A stretch of 35,125 bases of DNA, from contig JAPOUU010000009.1 in NCBI GenBank assembly GCA_026708505.1, positions 1 through 35,125 on the forward strand, given 5' to 3'. This document shows, in pieces, positions 18,556 through 26,535 of this stretch (within the stretch, counting starts at the first letter, position 1; the number at the start of each line of letters is the position of its first letter). Both the position numbers and the translations under genes were made by a program. The DNA comes from Hyphomicrobiales bacterium. GTDB taxonomy: Bacteria > Pseudomonadota > Alphaproteobacteria > JAPOUT01. The notes beneath the pieces are model-generated. The model saw nothing but the letters and a program-made list of their open reading frames with translations. It did no database searches and was not told where the DNA came from.

Positions 18556-18596
18556 TATTAAGGAGGCTTGTTATGGATAAAGAAGAACTTAAAAAA
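18521..18596 (+). repeat. Direct repeat copy 1: soxB 3' end, spacer and start of the inserted gene
   Basis: These 76 bp hold the last codons of soxB, the stop, an 17-bp spacer with AGGAGG, and the first eight codons of the next ORF. They match 19003-19078 without gaps, with 10 mismatches by eye. Stop-to-ATG spacing is the same in both copies. Confidence 0.9.
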
Positions 18597-18890
18597 CGAT
18601 TCGAAAAAGAGATGCATCAGGTCTATAAAAATGTAACGAAAATACATCACCCTCCAACCTATCTTTTGAGATTAATAGACGATAATGGAGGGTTTGCCGC
18701 TGCTGTCATATTACTGGAAAAATCAGAACCCTCTCAGACTTTCTTTACTTTGTGGGAATTAAATCGTCTTGACTTATCGGTTGAGACTCTCGTTCTAAAA
18801 GAGCCTTGGCGGCAATTGTTCGAACAGAGACATCTTGACGAAGCGGAAAGGCGACTTAAAGACCTCAATTATAACCCATACAAAAACTAG
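18573..18890 (+). CDS. Uncharacterised small protein inserted in the sox operon
   Basis: This 105-residue protein is not a sarcosine oxidase component. It starts with a charged helix (MDKEELKKRFEKEMHQVYK), then PTYLLRLIDDNGGFAAAVILL, then FFTLWELNRLDLSVETLVLK, and ends with a helix LDEAERRLKDLNYNPY. From memory, the 'LWE-x2-RLDLSVE-x-LVL' pattern belongs to a widespread uncharacterised family of stand-alone proteins of about 100 residues; I give no name or function. The Shine-Dalgarno AGGAGG is ideal (18561-18566, 6 nt before ATG). The coding sequence is clearly richer in A/T than the flanking sox genes, suggesting horizontal arrival. No membrane segment or catalytic motif is seen. Confidence 0.7.
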   Translation: MDKEELKKRFEKEMHQVYKNVTKIHHPPTYLLRLIDDNGGFAAAVILLEKSEPSQTFFTLWELNRLDLSVETLVLKEPWRQLFEQRHLDEAERRLKDLNYNPYKN

Positions 18891-18902
18891 GAAATGCGCG
18901 TC

Positions 18903-19037
18903 ATGTTAATTATCTGTTATCCTGTTTGCGGCATGGCCGGTGACGAGGAACACATCCATTGGCCTGCAAGTCATGGTGCATCCATTCCGGCCGAAACCCA
19001 ACTTGACGAGTCCATTGCCGCGGCGGTCGCGCATTGA
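18903..19037 (+). pseudogene. soxD fragment fused in frame to a soxB tail (duplication remnant)
   Basis: A 44-codon frame starts like soxD (MLIICYPVCGMAGDEE), lacks eight codons present in intact soxD, continues HIHWPASHGASIP, and then switches in frame to the soxB C-terminus (LDESIAAAVAH). Zinc-ligand Cys6 of soxD is replaced by Tyr. The bases before it also match the region before the intact soxD (18882-18902 versus 19219-19238, one indel). This is what the new joint of a tandem duplication (downstream soxD end joined to an upstream soxB point) would leave after decay. A translated product would lack most of SoxD. Confidence 0.85.
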
Positions 19038-19078
19038 TGCCAAGGTGGCTTGTTATGGACAGAGGAAAACTTAAAAAA
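19003..19078 (+). repeat. Direct repeat copy 2: duplicated soxB 3' end and ORF start
   Basis: This is the partner of 18521-18596. The stop codon is TGA rather than TAA, and the Shine-Dalgarno is damaged (AGGTGG). After this point the two copies diverge completely: copy 1 continues into the 105-residue gene, copy 2 into a short membrane ORF. Confidence 0.9.
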
Positions 19079-19210
19079 GAACTTGAGCCGGGCGGCATGT
19101 TTCTATTTGTTGCCAATACAGCATACGCTTTTGTAAAAACCGCCGTCATATTTACCTGTGTCCTGGTTTTTGGCACTCTGATTGCGCTTGAAATAACTCG
19201 GTGGGTTTGA
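19055..19210 (+). CDS. Small 51-residue membrane ORF, chimeric second copy
   Basis: The ATG at 19055 opens 51 codons. The first eight (MDRGKLKK) correspond to the start of the 105-residue gene upstream. The rest is unrelated and contains one clear hydrophobic helix (AFVKTAVIFTCVLVFGTLIA) before ending LEITRWV. The ribosome-binding site is weakened compared with copy 1. It is probably a by-product of the duplication in which the body of the second copy was replaced or deleted; expression is uncertain. soxD starts 28 bp later with its own AGGAG. Confidence 0.4.
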   Translation: MDRGKLKKELEPGGMFLFVANTAYAFVKTAVIFTCVLVFGTLIALEITRWV

Positions 19211-19238
19211 CTCGTATGAAAAACAGGAGACGCACATC

Positions 19239-19559
19239 ATGTTAATTATCTGTTGTCCTGTTTGCGGCGTGGCCGGTGACGAAGAAGAATTCCACTATGG
19301 CGGCGAGGGACACATCCGTCGGCCTGCAAGTCACGACGCATCCATTTCGGACGAAGCCCAGCGCGATTATCTTTACATTCGGGAAAACCCGCGCGGGCTG
19401 CTTCGAGAGCGCTGGCTGCACCAACGCGGATGCGGGAAGTGGTTTCACGCGGTGAGAGACACGGTAACCCAGGAGATTCTCCTGGTCTATCCCATCACCG
19501 ATCCGCCCGCCGACTTGGAGAAACTCGAAGCCGAACGGGCAAAAAGGGAAGCCACATGA
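19239..19559 (+). CDS. soxD: Sarcosine oxidase subunit delta
   Basis: This 106-residue zinc-binding subunit is part of the sarcosine oxidase heterotetramer. The N-terminal zinc half-site is MLIICCPVCG (Cys6, Cys9), and the second half-site is in LHQRGCGKWFHAVRDT (His and Cys). The YLYIRENPRGLLRERWLH segment is characteristic. The stop overlaps the soxA ATG (ATGA). The first part of the gene also exists as a decayed copy at 18903. Confidence 0.95.
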   Translation: MLIICCPVCGVAGDEEEFHYGGEGHIRRPASHDASISDEAQRDYLYIRENPRGLLRERWLHQRGCGKWFHAVRDTVTQEILLVYPITDPPADLEKLEAERAKREAT

Positions 19560-22500
19560 CCGGATCGAAACGCATCACCGACAACACCGGCGCCTTCGGG
19601 CATTGGATCGACGGCGGCATCGATAACGCTACGCCTTTGTCGTTTCGTTTCGACGGCAAAGAGTATTCCGGATTTAAAGGGGACACTCTTGCATCGGCAT
19701 TGCTGGCGAATAATGTTCGATTGCTGGGACGCAGTTTTAAATACCACCGGCCCCGGGGAATTCTTGGCGCCGGATGCGAAGAGCCCAACGCGCTTGTCGG
19801 CGTCGGTACCGGCACGGCACGCGAGCCAAATCTGCGCGCAACACAGGTTGAACTCTACGACGGGCTTGAGGCCGTAAGCCAGAACCGCTGGCCGTCGCTG
19901 CGCTTCGATATCGGCGGCGCGCTCGGGTGGGCGGGGCGGATGTTTCCGGCAGGCTTTTACTACAAAACATTCTTATGGCCGCAACGTCTCTGGCCTTTTT
20001 ACGAGGGAATCATTCGCAGGATTGCGGGGCTGGGAAAACTTGAGACACGCGGATTTCGTGCATCAGACGCCACCGCTCCGATACCTCCTGCCGCCGATGA
20101 CTGCGAACAAATGCACGTGTTTTGTGACGTGTTGGTCGTGGGAGCGGGCCTGGCGGGAATATCCGCGGCGAGGACGGCGGCGGAATCCGGCGCGCGGGTG
20201 ATTCTCGCGGACGAAAACGCACAAGCGGGCGGACGCAGCTTCGAAGATCATGAGCAGACCGAAGGCGTTGCGGCGCACGAGTGGGCTCAAAGCGAGATGG
20301 ATGCATTGCGTGAAAAAGGAAACGTCGTGATTTTGCCGCGCACAACAGTTTGCGGTCACTACGACCACAATTTCCTTTTAATGCTGGAGCGGGTCGGCGA
20401 GCATGATCCGGGCGTGCTGTCCCGACCGGGCGCGATCCGCCGGAGACTTTGGCGCGTTCGCGCACGCCGTGTGATTTTAGCGAGCGGAGTATTGGAGCGG
20501 CCGTTGCTGTTTGCACACAATGACAGGCCCGGCGTGATGTTGTCATCTGCCGTGCGGGCGTATTTGCGCCGCTACGGCGTTGCACCGGGAACACGCGCAA
20601 TAATCGCAACGAACAACGATGATGCCTACCTGACGGCGCTGGATTTGCACGCGGCGGGTGTTGAGATTGCCGGCATTGCGGACATGCGTGACGCCCCCGA
20701 TGCCGCGCTGCTCTCGCGCATGAAAGATGCGGGCATTGAGGTGATGGCGGGCAGCGCTGTGGTTGAGGCGGAAGGCAAGCGCAACGTTTCGAGCGTTCTG
20801 GTTTCGCAGTTGCGTGCATCGGGAAGGCCGGCGATTCGTCCGCGCAGGATTGCATGCGATCTGGTTGCAATGAGCGGGGGCTTCACGCCTTCGCTGCATT
20901 TGTGGTCGCATGCGGGAGGAACATCAAAGTGGGACGAGAGTCGCGATGCGTTTTTTCCCCGCAAACACATGCAGTCGATGTTGACGGCCGGAGCGGTTAT
21001 TGGCGTAGAGGGGGCGGATGCGTTGCGCGCGTCGGGAGAACAAGCCGGACGCCTCGCCCTCAAGGAAATCGCACACGAAGACGACGGACACAGGCTTTCG
21101 GGCGCCCGTGTTCTTGATGCTCCCGCGCCGACGACGAAAACACCGGGGCGGTTGATACCGGGACGCTCGAGCAATGTGGCGGGACGAAAGCATTTTGTGG
21201 ATTTTCAAAATGACGTCACCGTTGCAGACGTCGAACTGGCGGCGCGCGAAGGGTATCACTCGGTGGAATTGTTAAAGCGTTACACCACCACCGGCATGGC
21301 GACCGACCAGGGCAAAACATCGAACTTGAACGCCATTGAGATTTTGTCGGACAGCCTCGGTACGGCGAGCGAGAACCTCGGCACGACAACCTTCCGCCCG
21401 CCCTATACGCCTTTGCCGCTGGACGCGATAACGGGGATGCGCCGGGGAGAATTGTTTGATCCGTCCAGGCGCACGCCGATGACTTCGTGGCATGAAGCCC
21501 ATGGCGGCGATCCGGAGCCGGTCGGACAGTGGCTGCGGCCTTATTGTTACCGGCGCGGCGAGGAGACCCGCGAGCAGGCGATTGAGCGCGAAATAAAAAC
21601 AACGCGATCGGCGGTGGGGATGATTGACCTGTCGACGCTGGGAAAGATTGAGATTCAAGGACCGGATGCGGGCGTCTTTCTCGATCGCGTTTACACGAAC
21701 ATGATGTCGAATCTCGGTATCGGAAAATGCCGTTACGGATTGATGTTGAATGAAAACGGATTTTTGTTTGACGACGGCGTTGTCGTGCGGCTGAGCGAGG
21801 ACCGCTTTTTGTTGCACACAACGAGCGGAAATGCGGATGTGATCGTTGCATGGCTGGAAGAGTGGCATCAAACCGAATGGTATGATTTGAACCTGTTTAT
21901 CACTTCGGTCGGGGAACAGTGGGCGCAGATCGGTTTGGCCGGTCCCCGTTCGCGCGAGATTTTGGAATCGCTTGAAAGCGACATCGACTTTTCCCGCGAT
22001 TCGTTTGCATTCTTGACGATGAAGACGGGCACGCTGGCGGGAATGCCGGTCCGGATTTACCGCATCAGTTTCACGGGCGAATTATCCTTCGAAATTGCGA
22101 CGCCGTCGCGTTGCGGCGGAGATATGTGGGAGCGGTTGCTCAAAGCCGGAGAATCGTGCGGCATTTGCGCGTTCGGAACGGAAGCGCTTCATGTGATGCG
22201 CGCGGAGAAGGGCTTCATCGTGATTGGCGACGAAACGGACGGACAGGTTACACCGCATGACCTGGGCCTGGGCTGGGCGGTTTCGAAGAAGAAAAAAGAT
22301 TTTCTCGGCAAGCGTTCGCTGGAGCGCAGCCACTTGTCTTCGGAGGGACGCTTGCAGCTGACCGGGTTGTTTACGGAGGATCCTGAATTCGTCCTGCCGG
22401 ACGGCTCCTACGCGCTTGAAGGAGGCCGGATGATAGGACATGTGACTTCGAGTTACTGGTCGCCGGCCTTGCAGCGATCGATAGCGATGGCATTGATAGA

Positions 22501-22618
22501 AAACGCACGCGCGCGGCAGGGCGAGAGCATCACCATCAAGCTTGAGGATAAAGACGTTAGTGCGAAGTTGGTTGATTGTTGTTTTTATGATCCCGAGGGA
22601 GAACGTCAAAATGTCTGA
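19556..22618 (+). CDS. soxA: Sarcosine oxidase subunit alpha
   Basis: This 1020-residue subunit has three parts. The first is an N-terminal ferredoxin-like/2Fe-2S-fold domain without iron ligands (FRFDGKEYSGFKGDTLASAL, RSFKYHRPRGILGAGCEEPN). The second is an NAD-binding disulfide-reductase-like domain with VLVVGAGLAGISAARTAAES and ILADENAQAGG. The third is a C-terminal aminomethyltransferase (GcvT-like) domain from about residue 630 (PLDAITGMRRGELFDP, GLMLNENGFLFDDGVVVRLS, YRISFTGELSFEIATPS), which transfers the sarcosine-derived one-carbon unit to tetrahydrofolate. The ATG at 19556 overlaps the soxD stop; the open frame upstream is inside soxD. Its stop lies inside the soxG start (8-base overlap). 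Confidence 0.96.
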   Translation: MTGSKRITDNTGAFGHWIDGGIDNATPLSFRFDGKEYSGFKGDTLASALLANNVRLLGRSFKYHRPRGILGAGCEEPNALVGVGTGTAREPNLRATQVELYDGLEAVSQNRWPSLRFDIGGALGWAGRMFPAGFYYKTFLWPQRLWPFYEGIIRRIAGLGKLETRGFRASDATAPIPPAADDCEQMHVFCDVLVVGAGLAGISAARTAAESGARVILADENAQAGGRSFEDHEQTEGVAAHEWAQSEMDALREKGNVVILPRTTVCGHYDHNFLLMLERVGEHDPGVLSRPGAIRRRLWRVRARRVILASGVLERPLLFAHNDRPGVMLSSAVRAYLRRYGVAPGTRAIIATNNDDAYLTALDLHAAGVEIAGIADMRDAPDAALLSRMKDAGIEVMAGSAVVEAEGKRNVSSVLVSQLRASGRPAIRPRRIACDLVAMSGGFTPSLHLWSHAGGTSKWDESRDAFFPRKHMQSMLTAGAVIGVEGADALRASGEQAGRLALKEIAHEDDGHRLSGARVLDAPAPTTKTPGRLIPGRSSNVAGRKHFVDFQNDVTVADVELAAREGYHSVELLKRYTTTGMATDQGKTSNLNAIEILSDSLGTASENLGTTTFRPPYTPLPLDAITGMRRGELFDPSRRTPMTSWHEAHGGDPEPVGQWLRPYCYRRGEETREQAIEREIKTTRSAVGMIDLSTLGKIEIQGPDAGVFLDRVYTNMMSNLGIGKCRYGLMLNENGFLFDDGVVVRLSEDRFLLHTTSGNADVIVAWLEEWHQTEWYDLNLFITSVGEQWAQIGLAGPRSREILESLESDIDFSRDSFAFLTMKTGTLAGMPVRIYRISFTGELSFEIATPSRCGGDMWERLLKAGESCGICAFGTEALHVMRAEKGFIVIGDETDGQVTPHDLGLGWAVSKKKKDFLGKRSLERSHLSSEGRLQLTGLFTEDPEFVLPDGSYALEGGRMIGHVTSSYWSPALQRSIAMALIENARARQGESITIKLEDKDVSAKLVDCCFYDPEGERQNV

Positions 22619-23156
22619 ACTGCTGCTGGATATTAAAGAACATGAATATGTAGGCGGCATGATCGACCTGCGTCTGCGCAACGCGGACGAAAAAAGTTTG
22701 TCCGCACTGGAAGAAGTGCTGGGAATCGGGCTGCCCCTCAAACCGCGCCGCTCTGTTGTAGAGGGCAAGCGCGAGGCAATTTGGATGTCGGTGGATCAGT
22801 GGCTGGTGTTTTTGCCGAGGGAGGATCTTGATGCGCTTTTGCAATCGCTTGAAGAGTTGCGCGCCAGTTCGGGAATGAATCTGATGGCAACGGACATGTC
22901 GGATGCGCGCAGCGTGATTGTTCTGCGCGGAGACGGGGTGCGCGAGGTTTTGATGAAAGGAATTGCGGTTGATTTTCTTGCGTTCTCGGTCGGCGAGGTT
23001 CGAAGATGTTCCCTGGGGGGTGTTGCGGTTTTGGTAAGATGTTGCGAAGAAGATGTTTTTGAAGTTTTTATGTTCCGTTCGTATTTAAACTTTGTATCGG
23101 ATTGGCTGAACCGCGCCGGTGCGAGTGCGGCGGCGGTGAAATTGTTTCACGAATAA
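22611..23156 (+). CDS. soxG: Sarcosine oxidase subunit gamma
   Basis: This 181-residue protein is the fourth subunit, a GcvT-like fold without catalytic residues that stabilises the complex. Family traits are the EAIWMSVDQWLVFLP segment, TDMSDARSVIVLRGDGVREVLMKG and a C-terminal FRSYLNFVSDWLNRAG. The ATG at 22611 overlaps the last eight bases of soxA (ATGTCTGA), implying translational coupling. It completes the order soxB-D-A-G and is convergent with the activator gene, 13 bp away. Confidence 0.93.
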   Translation: MSELLLDIKEHEYVGGMIDLRLRNADEKSLSALEEVLGIGLPLKPRRSVVEGKREAIWMSVDQWLVFLPREDLDALLQSLEELRASSGMNLMATDMSDARSVIVLRGDGVREVLMKGIAVDFLAFSVGEVRRCSLGGVAVLVRCCEEDVFEVFMFRSYLNFVSDWLNRAGASAAAVKLFHE

Positions 23157-23169
23157 TTTTTGATTTGCA

Positions 23170-25209
23170 TTAGGTTCCGCGCCGCCGGCGCCTCCGCTCG
23201 CGCGCCGGCTCTTCTTCTTTCCGGACTTCCGGCAACGTAACAACCTTCCCCAGCTTCGGATACCCGTGCTTCTCGTGCGGAAACGCCATTGCCTCGACAA
23301 AATGCTCTTGGAATTTCGGCTCCATCGCCGTCTCCACTTTCTCGACACGACGAACCACCGCCTCGATTTCGGCGCGCGCGGCCGCATTCAACAGGGCGAT
23401 TCGGGTGCCGGTTCCCGCGGCGTTCCCCGCCGAGACCACCTTGTCCACCGAACAATCCGGCACCAATCCGATTGCCAGCGCATACAAAGGATCGATGTGC
23501 GAACCGAACGCTCCCGCCAGCACAATCCGCTCGACCTCTTCGATTTCCAAATGATCCATAAGCAAACGCACCCCTGCATGCAACGCCGCTTTCGCCAGTT
23601 GAATCGCCCGCACGTCTTCTTGCGTTATGACGATGCTTGCACGCTCGCCGTCGCCTTCGTGCAGCACCCATGAGAAGGTTCTGCCTTCGGCGCGAACGCG
23701 TGATGTCCGCTCCGCCATGTTGCCATCGATAACTCCGTTGCGCGTAATGATGCCGCTGAGAAACATTTCGCCGAGCGCCTCGACGATTCCCGACCCGCAT
23801 ATGCCGCTGATGCCGATGTCGGCGGCGACCTCGGCGAAACCGTCTTCATTTGACCAAAGATCGCTCCCGATGATTTTGAATTTAGGCTCGAGGGTTTCTC
23901 GGTCGATTCGAACGCGCTCAACGGCGCCGGGCGCGGCGCGTTGGCCGCACTGGATTTGCGCGCCTTCGAAAGCGGGCCCGGTCGGCGAGGATGCCGCCAG
24001 CAGGCGCTCCCGGTTTCCGAGAATGATTTCGGCGTTGGTGCCGACATCAACAATGAGTGTTATTTCCTCGGCGAGATGCGGCGCCTCGGACAAAATCACC
24101 GCGGCCGCGTCGGCGCCGACATGTCCGGCGATGCAGGGCAGTGCGTAATACCGTGCGCCGGGATTGAGTTCAATGTTGATGTCCCGCGCGAATCCTTCCA
24201 TTGCGATTCCGGATGCAAGCGCGAAGGGCGCGCCGCCGAGTTCGACAGGATCAATCCCCAGCAGCAAATGATGCATGATGGGGTTGCCGGCAATCGCGAT
24301 ATCGAAAATGCTGTCGCGGCCGACTTCGGCGGCATCGCACAGTTTGGTGACGAGTTCGTTGATGGCTTCGCGCACCACGGATGTCATCTCAACATCGCCG
24401 CCGGGATTCATCATAATGTAGGAGACCCGGCTCATAAGGTCTTCGCCAAACCGGATTTGCGGATTCATCATTCCCTCGGAAGCAAGGATGTTTCCGCTTG
24501 CAAGGTCGCAGAGATGCGCGGCAATGGTTGTGGAACCGACATCAACGGCGAGACCGAGGGCCTGGTCGTGGAAGCCCGGCCACAACGCACACAGGAGCTC
24601 GCGCGGAGGCGTCGTGCGCTCGACCTGGTGGAGCACGGCGGTGACGTTCCACTTGCCGGCCCGCAAGGTTTTTTGCAGGGACGGAAGAAGCGCGGAGTCG
24701 TAGGACGCGCTCGCGTCCCATTGCTGTTCAAGGCCGTCGAGGAGACGTTCGAGGTCGCTGCGGGGTTTTACCATGTCGGGCTGTTCGACTTCGACAAAGC
24801 AAAGTCTCACGAGCGGATCGACCTCGATGTCCCGTGCATCGGCTTGTTTGCGGACGAGTTGTCTGTACCGCTGCGATTCCGGCGGCACGTCAATAACGAC
24901 GTCGCCTTGTATCAGGGTCGAGCAACCGAGTCTCCGGCCGGTCTGGAGCGTGCGCTTTTCGGCGTAGCGTTTTTCAACCGCGGAGAAAGGCGAGAGATTC
25001 TTTTCCGAGGAGGTTATGGAGTGTTTGGCAAACTCGCCCTGTGCAAGAACGATCTGGCACCGTCCGCAGATGCCCCTGCCGCCGCACACGGAATCGAGGT
25101 CAACCCCGAGCTGGCGCGCGGCGTCCAGCAGGGAGGTTCCCGCCGGAATGTGCCCGCGTTTACCGGAAGGCGTAAAGACGACATAGGGATCGTTTTCGTC
25201 TTTTGACAT
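23170..25209 (-). CDS. Corrinoid activation protein, RamA-type (2Fe-2S plus ASKHA domain)
   Basis: This 679-residue protein would reduce inactive Co(II) corrinoid to Co(I) at the cost of ATP so methyl transfer can restart. The N-terminal 2Fe-2S ferredoxin domain has cysteines at about 42, 48, 51 (SVCGGRGICGRCQ) and 96 (GRRLGCSTL). The middle and C-terminal region is the DUF4445-type ASKHA ATPase: LAVDVGSTTIAAHLCDL, DIAIAGNPIMHHLLLGI, LIVDVGTNAEIILGN, and VLAGAFGSHIDP. It ends in an Arg-rich tail (ARERRRRRRGT). It lies 20 bp downstream of the methyl-THF:corrinoid methyltransferase, on the same strand. Confidence 0.9.
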   Translation of the reverse strand: MSKDENDPYVVFTPSGKRGHIPAGTSLLDAARQLGVDLDSVCGGRGICGRCQIVLAQGEFAKHSITSSEKNLSPFSAVEKRYAEKRTLQTGRRLGCSTLIQGDVVIDVPPESQRYRQLVRKQADARDIEVDPLVRLCFVEVEQPDMVKPRSDLERLLDGLEQQWDASASYDSALLPSLQKTLRAGKWNVTAVLHQVERTTPPRELLCALWPGFHDQALGLAVDVGSTTIAAHLCDLASGNILASEGMMNPQIRFGEDLMSRVSYIMMNPGGDVEMTSVVREAINELVTKLCDAAEVGRDSIFDIAIAGNPIMHHLLLGIDPVELGGAPFALASGIAMEGFARDINIELNPGARYYALPCIAGHVGADAAAVILSEAPHLAEEITLIVDVGTNAEIILGNRERLLAASSPTGPAFEGAQIQCGQRAAPGAVERVRIDRETLEPKFKIIGSDLWSNEDGFAEVAADIGISGICGSGIVEALGEMFLSGIITRNGVIDGNMAERTSRVRAEGRTFSWVLHEGDGERASIVITQEDVRAIQLAKAALHAGVRLLMDHLEIEEVERIVLAGAFGSHIDPLYALAIGLVPDCSVDKVVSAGNAAGTGTRIALLNAAARAEIEAVVRRVEKVETAMEPKFQEHFVEAMAFPHEKHGYPKLGKVVTLPEVRKEEEPARERRRRRRGT

Positions 25210-25229
25210 TTTCCAAAGGCGCTATCGCG

Positions 25230-26138
25230 TCACTCCCTTCGGGCCCGGGCGCGCCGGCGTTCCCGGGTCCGCCCCGAAGCTTCGCCCTCGCCTTGTGCGG
25301 CGCGGTTTTTCGCAAGCCATTGCTTGCAGTTCGGGTCGTTTCCGTTGAGCACGTTGGCGGCGAGAATTGCTTCGCGCTCCTGCTGGTGGATCGGGTTCAT
25401 GATGGCGGAAGTCATGCCGACGCAGGACGCCATTGCAAGGAAGGATGCATTCATGACGTGACGATTGGGAAGTCCGAAGCTGATGTTGGAGGCCCCGCAG
25501 GTGGAGTTGACCTTGAGTTCGTCGCGCAACCTCCGCAACAGCGCGAAGACTTGTTTGCCCGCGGTGGACATTGCGCCAACGGGCATAACGAGCGGATCGA
25601 CAATGACGTCATTGCGTTTGATTCCGTGGTCCTCGGCGCGCTCGACGATTTTCTTGGCAACATCAAATCGCACGTTCGGATCTTCGGAGATGCCGGTTTC
25701 ATCGTTGGAGATGGCAACGACGGCCGCATCGTATTTTTTCACCAACGGAAGCACGCGTTCCATGACCTCGTCTTCGCCGGTCACGGAATTGACGAGAGGA
25801 CGCCCTTTGTAGACGGCCAAACCCGCCTCAAGGGCTTCAATAATGGAGGAATCAATGGAGATGGGCACGTCGGTGAGGCTTTGTACGAGTTGTATGCATT
25901 CCGCGAGAATGCGCGGTTCGTCGGCGAGGGGAATGCCCGCGTTAACATCAAGCATATTGGCGCCGGCCTCGACCTGCGCGATCGCATCGGCTTCAACGGT
26001 TGCGTAGTTGCCTTCACGCATCTCTTCGGCGAGACGTTTGCGACCGGTCGGGTTGATGCGTTCGCCGATGATGCAGAAGGGATGTCCAAAGCCGATGATG
26101 AATTCTTTGCTTTGCGAGGATACGATGGTTTCAGTCAT
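25230..26138 (-). CDS. Methyltetrahydrofolate:corrinoid methyltransferase (MtgA-like)
   Basis: This 302-residue pterin-binding TIM barrel moves a methyl group between a methylated corrinoid protein and tetrahydrofolate. Motifs of the family are IIGERINPTGRKRLAEE, EAGANMLDVNAG, PISIDSS, KGRPLVNSVTGE, AISNDETGI, DVIVDPLVMPVG and STCGASNISFGLPNR. The barrel ends near NPIHQQEREAILAANVLNGND; an extra Arg-rich tail (GRTRERRRARARRE) follows. A Shine-Dalgarno-like GGAAG precedes the ATG. The closest described role is in MtgA/MtgB glycine betaine demethylation, but the direction and substrate are inferred from neighbours. Confidence 0.88.
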   Translation of the reverse strand: MTETIVSSQSKEFIIGFGHPFCIIGERINPTGRKRLAEEMREGNYATVEADAIAQVEAGANMLDVNAGIPLADEPRILAECIQLVQSLTDVPISIDSSIIEALEAGLAVYKGRPLVNSVTGEDEVMERVLPLVKKYDAAVVAISNDETGISEDPNVRFDVAKKIVERAEDHGIKRNDVIVDPLVMPVGAMSTAGKQVFALLRRLRDELKVNSTCGASNISFGLPNRHVMNASFLAMASCVGMTSAIMNPIHQQEREAILAANVLNGNDPNCKQWLAKNRAAQGEGEASGRTRERRRARARRE

Positions 26139-26143
26139 GATGG

Positions 26144-26455
26144 TTATTCTTCCTTGTTTGTTTCAAACCCGTTTTGCTGGATGAGTTGGTTGAGTCTCGT
26201 GTTGGGGTATTCCGTTTCGATTTTTTCACGTATTTGTTCGAGGGCTTTGTTGATGTCCTCGTCGCCGTCCCAATCCTGCTGCGTGCGACGCCATTGTTGA
26301 AGATATTCGTCCGACCCCGAGAGTCCCGAAACCATGGCGCACTTGTCGATGGCTTTCTCGAAACGCTCGGGCAGCGGAGCGGAGTGCTTGGCCCGCCCGC
26401 TGCGTAGAATACATTGGGCGGGAATGTCCCGCCAATAGATAATTTGAAGTTGCAT
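26144..26455 (-). CDS. 'Virulence factor' family small protein
   Basis: This 103-residue protein starts MQLQIIYWRDIPAQCIL and has KHSAPLPERFEKAIDKCAM and EYLQQWRRTQQ. It matches the small family labelled 'virulence factor' in databases, whose members in Alphaproteobacteria are usually found beside corrinoid methyltransferase genes rather than pathogenicity genes. The biochemical role is unknown; a role in the methyl-transfer system is suggested by context only. It is 5 bp upstream of the methyltransferase and divergent from the MttB gene. Confidence 0.75.
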   Translation of the reverse strand: MQLQIIYWRDIPAQCILRSGRAKHSAPLPERFEKAIDKCAMVSGLSGSDEYLQQWRRTQQDWDGDEDINKALEQIREKIETEYPNTRLNQLIQQNGFETNKEE

Positions 26456-26535
26456 TTATTCTTTCTTTAATTCGGTGAAATCGTATATCATGGAAGGAGG
26501 AGCGGAGGAACTCGAAAATTTTGCGGAGCCGACAG

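Noticed and set aside
18521-19361. Insertion sequence or transposon explaining the sox insert
   Set aside because: No transposase, terminal inverted repeats or target-site duplication were seen. The repeated pieces are operon genes in direct orientation, which fits tandem duplication better.
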